Below are positions 18,307-25,658 of a stretch of DNA of 64,000 bases, piece by piece. The first letter of the stretch is position 1. Every line of letters begins with the position of its first letter. The DNA comes from Bacteriovoracaceae bacterium (GTDB taxonomy: Bacteria; Bdellovibrionota; Bacteriovoracia; Bacteriovoracales; Bacteriovoracaceae): NCBI GenBank assembly GCA_947377285.1, contig CANCFT010000006.1:62001-126000 (forward strand), in the 5' to 3' direction. The translations under genes were made by a program, and so were the position numbers. The notes under the pieces were generated by a model. It searched no databases and was not told the DNA's origin. It saw only the letters and a list, made by a program, of their open reading frames with translations.

Positions 18307-19356
18307 CTATTTTAGTGCTTCTCTAATTACAGATGAAGCCCAATCCATTGTCCAAACAATAGCAGCTATTAAAATTACAAGTAAACCTACTTCACTCCAA
18401 CGTGCTTGACCTTGGTACTGCATTAATAGATTTCCAATTCCACCGCCACCGACAAGACCGATGACAGTTGCCATACGTACATTTATATCCCAACGATAAA
18501 TAGTGTATGAGAGATATGGAAGTACTATTTGTGGAACTACTCCAAACCATACGATTTGAATTGGGTGAGCTCCGGTTGCTGTGATAGCTTCAACAGGGCC
18601 ATCATCAATTGATTCAATTTGTTCTGAGTATTGTTTTGTTAAAGAAGCTATCGAATGTAAACATAATGCAAGCATACCAGAAAAAGGTCCTATTCCGACC
18701 CAAACTGAAAAAATAATCGCCCAAACAAGTGGTTCAATTGATCGAGAAATATTAAGAATTGCTCTAAGAGCATTATAACAAAAGAATGCAAAAGGATTTC
18801 CACTCATTAAATTTCTGGCCGCAAAAAAACCTAAAATAAATGCAATTGGAATGGCAATTGCCGTAGCAATAAAGGCCATGTAAATTGTTTCAATCGCCGC
18901 AAATAAACCTTGCTCAAAAATACTCCAATTTGGATGTAGTAGGGCCGTGAAAATTCTTTTTGCTCCTTCGAGCCCATTAGCGGAAAAAAATTCTTTAACT
19001 GAAACTTGTGAAACATAAAATCCAGTTAGGAAAGTAAGTGCAATTAATAGATAACCTAAATAGGCAAATGGCTTACTTGTTGAGGATTCTTGTTCACTTA
19101 TTTTAACCAGTCCAAAAAGTCCTTTTCCCAATGAGAAATTTGTAAAAAAGAAAATAATTGTCAAAGCTAAACCAAAATAGAGGGAATAAATAGGCTGCTT
19201 CCACGCAAATTCTGGATAGCGCACATCAATAATAATTTTTTCATAAATTATTTTATAACTAACTAGTGCGATATATGCCCAAGAAAGCACGTCAAAAATG
19301 AAAGCTTTGATAGTTTGTGTTTGTTTGTTAGCTTTTCGCTTGATTATTTTTTGCAT
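18307..19356 (-). CDS. phnE: Phosphonate-type ABC transporter permease (PhnE)
   Basis: The 349-residue permease carries two hydrophobic N-terminal segments and then the core with FEQGLFAAIETIYMAF, PIAFILGFFAARNLM, SIEPLVWAIIFSVWVGIGPF and GVVPQIVLPYLSY, ending with a GLVGGGGIGNLL motif. These are typical of PhnE. It forms the inner-membrane channel of a PhnDCE importer. It is the last gene of the phnD-phnC-phnE unit. No carbon-phosphorus lyase or phosphonatase gene is in the window, so the substrate (phosphonate, phosphite or related) is open. Confidence 0.88.
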   Translation of the reverse strand: MQKIIKRKANKQTQTIKAFIFDVLSWAYIALVSYKIIYEKIIIDVRYPEFAWKQPIYSLYFGLALTIIFFFTNFSLGKGLFGLVKISEQESSTSKPFAYLGYLLIALTFLTGFYVSQVSVKEFFSANGLEGAKRIFTALLHPNWSIFEQGLFAAIETIYMAFIATAIAIPIAFILGFFAARNLMSGNPFAFFCYNALRAILNISRSIEPLVWAIIFSVWVGIGPFSGMLALCLHSIASLTKQYSEQIESIDDGPVEAITATGAHPIQIVWFGVVPQIVLPYLSYTIYRWDINVRMATVIGLVGGGGIGNLLMQYQGQARWSEVGLLVILIAAIVWTMDWASSVIREALK

Positions 19357-19372
19357 AATTTTCTCAAAATTT

Positions 19373-20131
19373 TTAGTTAATGGTCACTTCAACAGCATCT
19401 TCGCCATAAATTGTTTTAAACCATTCTTCATTAATTTCTAACGGTTTTCCATCGTAAATTAATTTACCATGTTTTAATGCGACTACTCTGTGAGCATATT
19501 GTCGTACTAATGAGAGAAAATGTAGGTTACAGATGACAGTTACCCCTAGCTCTTCATTAACTTTTTTTAAATACTGCATAACAGAGTGAGAAGTGGCCGG
19601 ATCAAGAGAAGCCACTGGTTCATCTGCTAAAAGTATTTTGGGATTTTGCATAAGGGCCCGAGCAATTGAAACTCTTTGTTGTTGTCCACCTGATAAATTG
19701 TCGGCACGGTTTTTTTCTTTACCTTTTAAACCAACAATTTCAATGTATTTATTCGCTCGCTCTAAATCTTCCGGAGTATAAATTCCCAAAATAGATTTTA
19801 AAATACCTGTTCTTGATAAATTACCAGAAAGGACATTGGCCATTACAGTTTTTCTTGGGATGAGATTGAAATGTTGAAAAATCATTCCAATTTCAGAACG
19901 CATTTTTCTTAAAGTTGCTCCTTTTAATTTAGTTGTATCAACACCATTAAAAAGTATTTCGCCACTTGTTGGATCGTGCAAACGGTTAATACACCTAAGC
20001 ATAGTCGATTTACCTGAACCCGAAAGTCCAATAACCACTAAAAATTCTCCATCTGGTACACTAAAAGTAATATCTTTTAGTGCATGATGCCCATTAGGGT
20101 AAACTTTTTCTAGATTTTTAATTTCTAACAT
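19373..20131 (-). CDS. phnC: Phosphonate-type ABC transporter ATP-binding protein (PhnC)
   Basis: The 252-residue ATPase has Walker A GLSGSGKST, the PhnC-like Q-loop context GMIFQHFNLIPRKTVMANVL, signature LSGGQQQRVSIARAL and Walker B ILLADEPVASLDP, with the switch histidine in CNLHFL. It drives the PhnE permease. Gaps of 16 bp to phnE and 25 bp to phnD indicate one operon. Confidence 0.92.
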   Translation of the reverse strand: MLEIKNLEKVYPNGHHALKDITFSVPDGEFLVVIGLSGSGKSTMLRCINRLHDPTSGEILFNGVDTTKLKGATLRKMRSEIGMIFQHFNLIPRKTVMANVLSGNLSRTGILKSILGIYTPEDLERANKYIEIVGLKGKEKNRADNLSGGQQQRVSIARALMQNPKILLADEPVASLDPATSHSVMQYLKKVNEELGVTVICNLHFLSLVRQYAHRVVALKHGKLIYDGKPLEINEEWFKTIYGEDAVEVTIN

Positions 20132-20156
20132 ATCAACTCACCCAAAAAAAACGACA

Positions 20157-21062
20157 TTATTTAATTAACGATGAAACATCTGTATTAGTCGATTTAAGAA
20201 CTTTACGAAGGTCATCATAATCTTTATTAGTTGCAGGTACAACACCATCTACTGCATAGATATTTTTAAAAGCTTCTTTACCATCTTTAGTTGAAAGGTA
20301 TTTATTAAGTCCATCAATGAATTTTTTAGTCACATCAGCAGGCATTCCTTTTCTAAAAACAAATGGATCGTTAGGAATATGATCTGTAATTTTTAAAACA
20401 GTTACCTTTTTTTCTACATCAGGAAATTGAGTGAGAACTCTCTCTCTTGCATCTTTTATTTTTCCGTCAAATGCATCTGAATAAAATGCAGCTCCGGCAT
20501 CAACTTGACCTTGGTAAATCATTGTGATGACGTTATCATGCTTAATGGCAAATGTAGTATTGGCTAATTTTACTTTATTATCATTTAAAATTTTAAGAGG
20601 AAATAAATAACCAGATGTTGAAGATGCATCAGTAAAAGCGAATTTTTTACCATTTAAATCTTTTAGAGTTTTAATACCAGAAGCTGCATTTACATAGATC
20701 GCACCAGCATAATATTCTTTTCCATGGCGAAGAGTTTTTAATTTCGCTTCTGCTCCAAATTTTGAATTGGCCAATAGGTATCCAAAAGAATTCATAACAG
20801 CGATATCAGCTCGCGATGAACCAAATGCTTCAACTACTGCAATATAGTTAGAAGGAATTCCAGATTTATAAAAAAGTCCTGTTTCTTTTTCCATAAATTT
20901 TAAAAATGCTTCTGAGTTTGTCGCAATAGAGTTGGCGTCAACCGAAGGTGTAAAATAAATTTTAACTGGATTTTCTTTTGTCCCTAATTTATCTTCCGCA
21001 AAAAGGGAAAATGAAACAGCAAGAATTAATAGGCCAAGCAATGGTCTTTTCAAGATCTGCAT
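20157..21062 (-). CDS. phnD: Phosphonate-type periplasmic binding protein (PhnD)
   Basis: The 301-residue protein begins with a signal peptide (LLGLLILAVSFSLFA, cleavage before EDKLG). It contains the family pattern PVKIYFTPSVD, FGSSRADIAVMNSFGY and FTDASSTSGYLFPLKIL, the last being the phosphate/phosphonate-binding loop, then DAGAAFYSDAFDG. A strong AAGGAG site lies 7 bases before the ATG. It captures the ligand for PhnCE. I see no clear Pho box upstream, so phosphate control is not supported by the sequence. Confidence 0.9.
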   Translation of the reverse strand: MQILKRPLLGLLILAVSFSLFAEDKLGTKENPVKIYFTPSVDANSIATNSEAFLKFMEKETGLFYKSGIPSNYIAVVEAFGSSRADIAVMNSFGYLLANSKFGAEAKLKTLRHGKEYYAGAIYVNAASGIKTLKDLNGKKFAFTDASSTSGYLFPLKILNDNKVKLANTTFAIKHDNVITMIYQGQVDAGAAFYSDAFDGKIKDARERVLTQFPDVEKKVTVLKITDHIPNDPFVFRKGMPADVTKKFIDGLNKYLSTKDGKEAFKNIYAVDGVVPATNKDYDDLRKVLKSTNTDVSSLIK

Positions 21063-21226
21063 AGAAAAACTCCTTAAAAGATTTCAATAGTTTATTTCAA
21101 AATTTTGATGTGTAAATCTAACATAATATAACTGATTTGGTTAGTCAGGAATTGGTTTTAATAGGCTTTTTTAAGAAATAGTGTTATTTTTTTAGGTATT
21201 TGGCCAAAAAAATGGAGAATAACGCT

Positions 21227-21691
21227 ATGCGAATTTATTTGAAAACCATTCAAACTATTTTGATCTTATTACTCATTCAATTTTTAAGTAATTCAGTTTA
21301 TGCAGAAGTTAAAACCTATGAAATTACAGAAAATAGTGGTCTTAATAAATTAGAAAGAATTGACACTATGGATAAGTACTTAGTTGAATTATCTAATTCA
21401 ATAAAAATTATGGAAACAAAATTAAATGAGAATTCTGAGAAAATAAAATCTTTGGAAAATACCTTAAGAATTCAAAAAGAAGAGCTATTAAAAAAGCAAA
21501 ATGAAAAAACAACTACGGAAGTAAGTAAAGCATCGCCATTAAGTACTAAAGATCTAAGTGAGTTAGAGAAATTAAAAGCTGATTTTATCAGTCTGAAAAA
21601 TAATGATATTGAGAAATTAAAAGTTGATTTTCAAGATCAAAAAGAAACAATCAATATCATTCAAACAACACTACGTAACCAATTGAAATAG
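21227..21691 (+). CDS. Secreted coiled-coil protein of unknown function
   Basis: The ATG at 21227 is preferred to a TTG at 21200 because GGAG precedes it and the signal peptide follows directly (TILILLLIQFLSNSVYA, cleavage before EVKTY). The mature part, residues 30-154, is almost entirely heptad-like (KLERIDTMDKYLVELSNSIK, then EKLKADFISLKNND and EKLKVDFQDQ) and should form a periplasmic coiled coil. There is no known family. Its last codons run into the remnant of a broken receiver/CheX-like gene. Confidence 0.6.
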   Translation: MRIYLKTIQTILILLLIQFLSNSVYAEVKTYEITENSGLNKLERIDTMDKYLVELSNSIKIMETKLNENSEKIKSLENTLRIQKEELLKKQNEKTTTEVSKASPLSTKDLSELEKLKADFISLKNNDIEKLKVDFQDQKETINIIQTTLRNQLK

Positions 21692-22107
21692 TCGGCCCAG
21701 GTTATCCAGGAATTGTAAAAGATGAGTTGAGACTGGCCAAGCTAGTTAAAAATATTTCTCTTGAAAAATGAAAATTCTAGTTTTTTATCTGTGTTATCAC
21801 CAAATTTTAGTGGATCATTTATTCTTACTTTTTTTAAAAACTTTTTTCAAACCTGGCCCCTAAAGTAATTGATCAGAAATTTTTTGAAATTTCTGATGTT
21901 AATGAAGATTTTGCAGGAGAATTAAGTAATATTATTTTAGGTAAAACTAAGCGACTTTGGGTCGATAAAGGCTTCGCTGTAGAAAAAGCAATTCCCACTG
22001 TTCAAACAGGAGTTAAGTTCTCTTTGCATTCAGTTGAGAATATTCCTACTATCATTATTCCTTTTGAGTCAGATTTTGTGGAATTAATGAATGACAATTC
22101 CAATTAA
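21679..22107 (+). pseudogene. Remnant of a response-regulator/CheX-like gene
   Basis: This stretch of nearly 400 bases after the coiled-coil gene has no intact gene, but it does encode recognisable pieces. From 21853 to the stop at 22105-22107 a frame reads APKVIDQKFFEI, then GELSNIILGKTKRLW, EKAIPTVQTG and TIIIPFES. This is the core of the CheX chemotaxis-phosphatase family, including the conserved E-xx-N (GELSN). No start codon precedes it; a stop lies at 21835. A second piece, at 21679-21771 in another frame, reads IEIVGPGYPGIVKDELRLAK and resembles the third strand and helix of a receiver domain. At least one frameshift joins them near 21850. The 3' end overlaps the next, convergent gene by 24 bp. 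Confidence 0.6.
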
Positions 22108-22404
22108 TGTCGACTGGTCAATTTCTTTTGCATCCACATAAATATTTTGAATATCTGAAATCATTGGATTTTTAGTTTGTTTTATTATTATTGAACTACA
22201 ATCTTCTTTCATGAGAACTCCATCTAAGAAAACAAAACCCACGAGGTTGTGGATTGATTCTTTTGATCCTGCGCCAGTAAGTTCGCCCATTTTTATAATT
22301 AATCCGTTTTTTTTATATTCGTCAATTGGATTTAGGGTTAATGCCCAAGATTGATTAAAAACACAAAAAGTTAAAATATAAAAAGTGACAATAATATATT
22401 TCAT
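22084..22404 (-). CDS. Small secreted protein of unknown function
   Basis: The 106-residue protein has a signal peptide (IIVTFYILTFCVFNQSWA, cleavage before LTLNP). The mature part is about 85 residues with one cysteine and no known motif. Its start codon overlaps the stop of the upstream putative regulator (ATGA at 22401-22404), so the two are translated together. The function is unknown. Confidence 0.5.
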   Translation of the reverse strand: MKYIIVTFYILTFCVFNQSWALTLNPIDEYKKNGLIIKMGELTGAGSKESIHNLVGFVFLDGVLMKEDCSSIIIKQTKNPMISDIQNIYVDAKEIDQSTLIGIVIH

Positions 22405-23312
22405 TGGAAATTTACCTCATTCGTAATTTGTTTTGGCGTAATGCCTATAATGTCAGAAATCAAGACTGTGTAATAAGGAATTTTTCCTTGAAACATATTG
22501 TCTTTCATAATATTAAATATTTTTTTTATAGATTCTTTTTCTATTTCTTTTATTTTTTGAATTCCAGCTTCATTCATCCCCTCTGAGAGTGAATAAAATA
22601 AGTTATATCCCTTATGGCAATCTTCAGGTTTATACATATCGATGAGGGTATGGGTAAGTTGATGAGCTAGATTGAGATTAAGTGAAAAATTTTTTTCTTT
22701 AGCATGTAAATTTTCAACACCAGAATCAATTTGAATATAAATCCAATTTTGTTCAATTAAATCGTTAAGTTTTTGCAACCCAATTAATCCAAAGAGGTTT
22801 TTTATTTCTTCGATTGAGGTACCGCATTGATTAGCGGCTAATTTATAAATGAGATAACTTGTTTTATCCTTTAATAAATTATTCAAATCACTTTCAAACG
22901 AGTGATCAGACGTTTCTTCATCAAAAATAAATTGATCAAATGATCGGTTGAGCAAATCTGCAACTGGACCATCAATGATTTTGAGAAGTTTAGATATTTT
23001 TTTTTCTTTTAATAAATATGAAACTAATGAAAGTACTGAATGAGGTGCCATTTCATTTTTCTTTTCATTTACATGGCCGTTTTGCATTAGTCTTCTCATA
23101 GTTGTAGCAGGGACTCCACAACGCAATGAAAGCGCATTAAGCGTAAGGCCTGGGTGCTTTAAGAGATAATTCTCAGTAAGATTTCGAAGTTGGGTATTTA
23201 CGGAAATTTCATTTGTTGAAAGATTCATATCCTTTATAATTAATGGATATTTTAAATCGTGAAAACACTTTTTTGTTTGAAGTGAGTAAGAGTAAGTTAT
23301 TGGTAACATCAT
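22401..23312 (-). CDS. Putative HTH regulator-like protein
   Basis: This 303-residue soluble protein has near its N-terminus the segment LTLNALSLRCGVPATTMRRLM, which fits a helix-turn-helix with a recognition helix at PATTMRRLM (one residue beyond a short motif). A large helical region follows, with no visible enzyme motif. A second in-frame ATG at 23228 would remove 28 residues and place the start 102 bases after a 46-bp inverted repeat, but its Shine-Dalgarno spacing is poor, so the longer form is given. The downstream partner is a small secreted protein in the same operon. Regulation of that gene is inferred. Confidence 0.5.
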   Translation of the reverse strand: MMLPITYSYSLQTKKCFHDLKYPLIIKDMNLSTNEISVNTQLRNLTENYLLKHPGLTLNALSLRCGVPATTMRRLMQNGHVNEKKNEMAPHSVLSLVSYLLKEKKISKLLKIIDGPVADLLNRSFDQFIFDEETSDHSFESDLNNLLKDKTSYLIYKLAANQCGTSIEEIKNLFGLIGLQKLNDLIEQNWIYIQIDSGVENLHAKEKNFSLNLNLAHQLTHTLIDMYKPEDCHKGYNLFYSLSEGMNEAGIQKIKEIEKESIKKIFNIMKDNMFQGKIPYYTVLISDIIGITPKQITNEVNFQ

Positions 23313-23329
23313 ATATATTTTTCACTATA

Positions 23330-23375
23330 ATTGGAGCCAAATAGGTACTCATTTTAGAGTCGATTTGGCTCCAAT
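23330..23375. repeat. 46-bp inverted repeat, long hairpin
   Basis: ATTGGAGCCAAAT (23330-23342) and its exact reverse complement ATTTGGCTCCAAT (23363-23375) are 13-base arms around a 20-base centre. The centre itself contains ACTC/GAGT arms, so a nested hairpin is possible. It lies between the stop of a minus-strand DUF4360 gene and the start of the minus-strand regulator. No T-run follows on either strand, so it is more likely an operator, a processing site or an RNA element than a simple terminator. Confidence 0.7.
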
Positions 23376-23395
23376 TAAGATCATAGATTTATTTT

Positions 23396-24181
23396 TTAAT
23401 CACAGATGTTTTGAGCTCTACCATTTATTCTTACGATTCTACAATTACGACCAAGATTGCGACCTTGATTTCTGTCTGGAGATTCTGCACGGCATGGGGA
23501 AGTTTGTGCTTTTAATTTAATTCCACCTTTTAAGTCAGAAGAATCCATTGTTATCGTTCCAGATGCATTATTTCTTTCAAAACCACCTTGATTTTGTGTA
23601 GCAATTTGATGTTGTAAATGAATTGAGACTTTATCATCTTGTTTTTCCCCTCTACATAGAGAATTAACGGGTATTGATTTTATTGATTGAATATAAAAGT
23701 CTTCTTCTTGTTCATTTAAAATATTTGACCAATTTTTTTCTTGTAAGATTTGAGGTCCTTTAGCTCTTTGAGATTGTTCTGTTCCCAATCCCATTGAACT
23801 CATTATATAACTTTTAAAATTGCCACTTACTCCTTTCTCTAAAAATGTGTGTCCTCGCATGTCATAACTAATTTCTAAAGTATCCAGTTTTTCTCCTACT
23901 GGTAATTGAATATCAAAAAAAACATTACAATTTAATAATGAGAAATTTGCAGATCCTTTACCATTTATTACAATTGACGGTACGTGAGATTCAAAACTTT
24001 GGAAAAGAATACTTGCGCTTGTTAAGTCAGGCGAAGAAACGATTTGTGTTAATTCTGAGGGACATCCACTTCCTCCAACTCGAATATTTTGGATTTGAAA
24101 ATTACTAGCACTTGCAGCTTCAATATTAACAATACCACCAAATGTTAAAATTAAAGTTAGTAACAAAAAAGAATTATTCAT
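23396..24181 (-). CDS. Secreted DUF4360-family protein (long form)
   Basis: The 261-residue protein has a signal peptide (FLLLTLILTFGGIVNIEA) followed by the DUF4360 pattern: IRVGGSGCPSELTQ at the mature start, SILFQSFES, LLNCNVFFDIQLPVGE and YDMRGHTFLE. The family has a conserved GGxGCP start and an NC-x-(4)-P-x-G core; it is found in secreted proteins of fungi and bacteria and its function is unknown. Unlike its neighbour it has an insertion with an EEDFYIQSI segment and a basic, asparagine/arginine-rich tail with cysteines (NQGRNLGRNCRIV). It is divergent from the second DUF4360 gene, with 225 bp between the starts. Confidence 0.75.
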   Translation of the reverse strand: MNNSFLLLTLILTFGGIVNIEAASASNFQIQNIRVGGSGCPSELTQIVSSPDLTSASILFQSFESHVPSIVINGKGSANFSLLNCNVFFDIQLPVGEKLDTLEISYDMRGHTFLEKGVSGNFKSYIMSSMGLGTEQSQRAKGPQILQEKNWSNILNEQEEDFYIQSIKSIPVNSLCRGEKQDDKVSIHLQHQIATQNQGGFERNNASGTITMDSSDLKGGIKLKAQTSPCRAESPDRNQGRNLGRNCRIVRINGRAQNICD

Positions 24182-24251
24182 AATGTATCCCCCTTTGCTT
24201 AAATTAATTTATGTTGTTCATTTAAACAATAATACATTTGATAGTTTTAAA

Positions 24252-24308
24252 GTTTGTCCGCTACATGGCGAACTTGTAATTCACAAGTCAGCCAAGTGGC
24301 GATCAAAC
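24252..24308. repeat. 57-bp imperfect palindrome between divergent DUF4360 genes
   Basis: The segment reads from GTTTG at 24252 to CAAAC at 24308. Its arms pair as GTTTG/CAAAC, CGC/GCG, TGGC/GCCA and ACTTGT/ACAAGT around AATTC, separated by symmetric 2- to 4-base mismatched stretches. The symmetry of the mismatches suggests two old half-sites of about 26 bases or a structured RNA. It is in the middle of the shared upstream region of two DUF4360 genes, so a two-sided operator is one possibility, a small repeat element another. Confidence 0.6.
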
Positions 24309-24406
24309 AACATTGTCTGAAATATTACTCTTTCTTTTAAATAATGATTGAATTAAAAAATAATTAACAAAAGCATTTTTGCTTTTAAAAAAGAACAGGG
24401 GGACCT

Positions 24407-25018
24407 ATGAAATTGAATTTAACTTTTGTAAAATCAGCTTTCCTTGCATTAACATTATCAGCTTTTCAATCAGCACATGCAGATGACATTCAATTAGGTA
24501 CTCCGGCCTATGGTGGTAATGGCTGTCCTTCTGGGACTGCTTCTGTAACTCTCAGTCAAGATGCAAAATCTCTTTCACTTATTTTTGATCAATTTATTGT
24601 TGAAGCAGGAGGTGCAAATAGAAATTTAGAACGTAAAAGTTGTAATGTCGCTATTCCAGTTCATATTCCACAAGGATTTAGTGTTTCTGTTGTCAATGTA
24701 GATTACCGAGGCTATGTTTCTCTTCCAGCACAAGCCTCTGCTAGAATGACTGCAGAGTATTTCTTGGCCGGATCAGCAGGCCCGAAATTTGATAAAATGT
24801 TTCTCGGAAGAACTGATACAGACTATCAGTTTACTAATAACCTAGATATTAATGCACAAGTTTGGTCTGCTTGTGGAGCAGATACTATTTTGAGGGTAAA
24901 TGCGGCCATGTTAGTTAAAACTAACCGCCTAAATGATCAGGCCACGGCAACAGTAGATTCCGCCGATTTTAAGACTGGTATATTGTATCAGCTTCAATGG
25001 AAACGTTGTTCAAGATAA
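24407..25018 (+). CDS. Secreted DUF4360-family protein
   Basis: The 203-residue protein starts with a signal peptide (FLALTLSAFQSAHA, cleavage before DDIQLG). It then shows PAYGGNGCPSGTASV, SLSLIFDQFIVEAGG, RKSCNVAIPVHIPQGF and YRGYVSLPAQASA, the DUF4360 core in order. A final cysteine pair (WSACGADT and WKRCSR) probably forms a disulfide. A GGGGG-rich ribosome-binding region (ACAGGGGGACC) precedes the ATG. It is a paralogue of the divergent gene at 23396-24181 and is followed by a strong terminator. Role unknown; location outside the inner membrane is supported by the signal peptide. Confidence 0.8.
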   Translation: MKLNLTFVKSAFLALTLSAFQSAHADDIQLGTPAYGGNGCPSGTASVTLSQDAKSLSLIFDQFIVEAGGANRNLERKSCNVAIPVHIPQGFSVSVVNVDYRGYVSLPAQASARMTAEYFLAGSAGPKFDKMFLGRTDTDYQFTNNLDINAQVWSACGADTILRVNAAMLVKTNRLNDQATATVDSADFKTGILYQLQWKRCSR

Positions 25019-25023
25019 CTTTT

Positions 25024-25061
25024 AAAAAAAAGACCCACATTTATTGTGGGTCTTTTTTTTT
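25024..25061. terminator. Bidirectional intrinsic terminator
   Basis: AGACCCACA (25031-25039) and TGTGGGTCT (25045-25053) form a 9-base stem with a 5-base loop, with A-run on the left and T-run on the right, so it works on both strands. It serves the plus-strand DUF4360 gene; the stop codon of the convergent gene at 25041 lies in the loop. Confidence 0.9.
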
Positions 25062-25508
25062 GTTTGAATTTTCTGTAATAGAGACATCACTCTGACTATT
25101 TCTTTCTATTGCGATATCGCTTATTTTTTCTTTACTTTCTTTTATCCCTAAATCATAACCATCCATAAAGTAAGTTGCGGCCGTAAAAGCAATATCACAG
25201 TTTTTTTCAAAATGACTTTTGCTTTCCTTTGTTTTAATCTTTTCCTGAATAAGTTTGAAGCATTTATTATACATTTGAGAAATAATATCATTCGAGTTTT
25301 TTTCTGTTTTACAAAGTCTTATAAATTCAAAATTTAGTTCTTTTTTCATTTCATTAAATGGCTTTTCTTCTTCACCCTGAAAAATGGTATTAGAAATATT
25401 CATACTTTGCATTTGACCTGCAGTTGATTGGCAAATTTTTTCACTAGCACTCAAATCTCCCCAAATTTGCATTATAAAAAAAAGTAATAGGTAAATTGAT
25501 TTTTTCAT
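25041..25508 (-). CDS. Secreted protein of unknown function, cysteine-containing
   Basis: The 155-residue protein has a signal peptide (IYLLLFFIMQIWGDLSA, cleavage before SEKIC). The mature part is charged and helical, with four cysteines (KICQS, IRLCKTE, YNKCFKL, KNCDIA) that could form two disulfides. The C-terminus is polar and the stop codon lies in the loop of the shared terminator. No family recognised. It is read toward the DUF4360 gene. Confidence 0.5.
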   Translation of the reverse strand: MKKSIYLLLFFIMQIWGDLSASEKICQSTAGQMQSMNISNTIFQGEEEKPFNEMKKELNFEFIRLCKTEKNSNDIISQMYNKCFKLIQEKIKTKESKSHFEKNCDIAFTAATYFMDGYDLGIKESKEKISDIAIERNSQSDVSITENSNKKKDPQ

Positions 25509-25658
25509 GAATATTCCCTAGAAAGTAGTGCCTCATCTTCGGAAATAATTTTTAATTTCTTGATGATATTTTTCTTGAAAAAAAATATTCTCTAAGTACT
25601 GATAATTAAATTCTTTTAATCTTGAGAAGAGAGATTTGCTATCTTTTTTTTAAAGAAT

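Noticed and set aside
24252-24308. A CRISPR repeat
   Set aside because: The palindrome occurs once here; there are no regularly spaced copies, and no cas gene is in the window.
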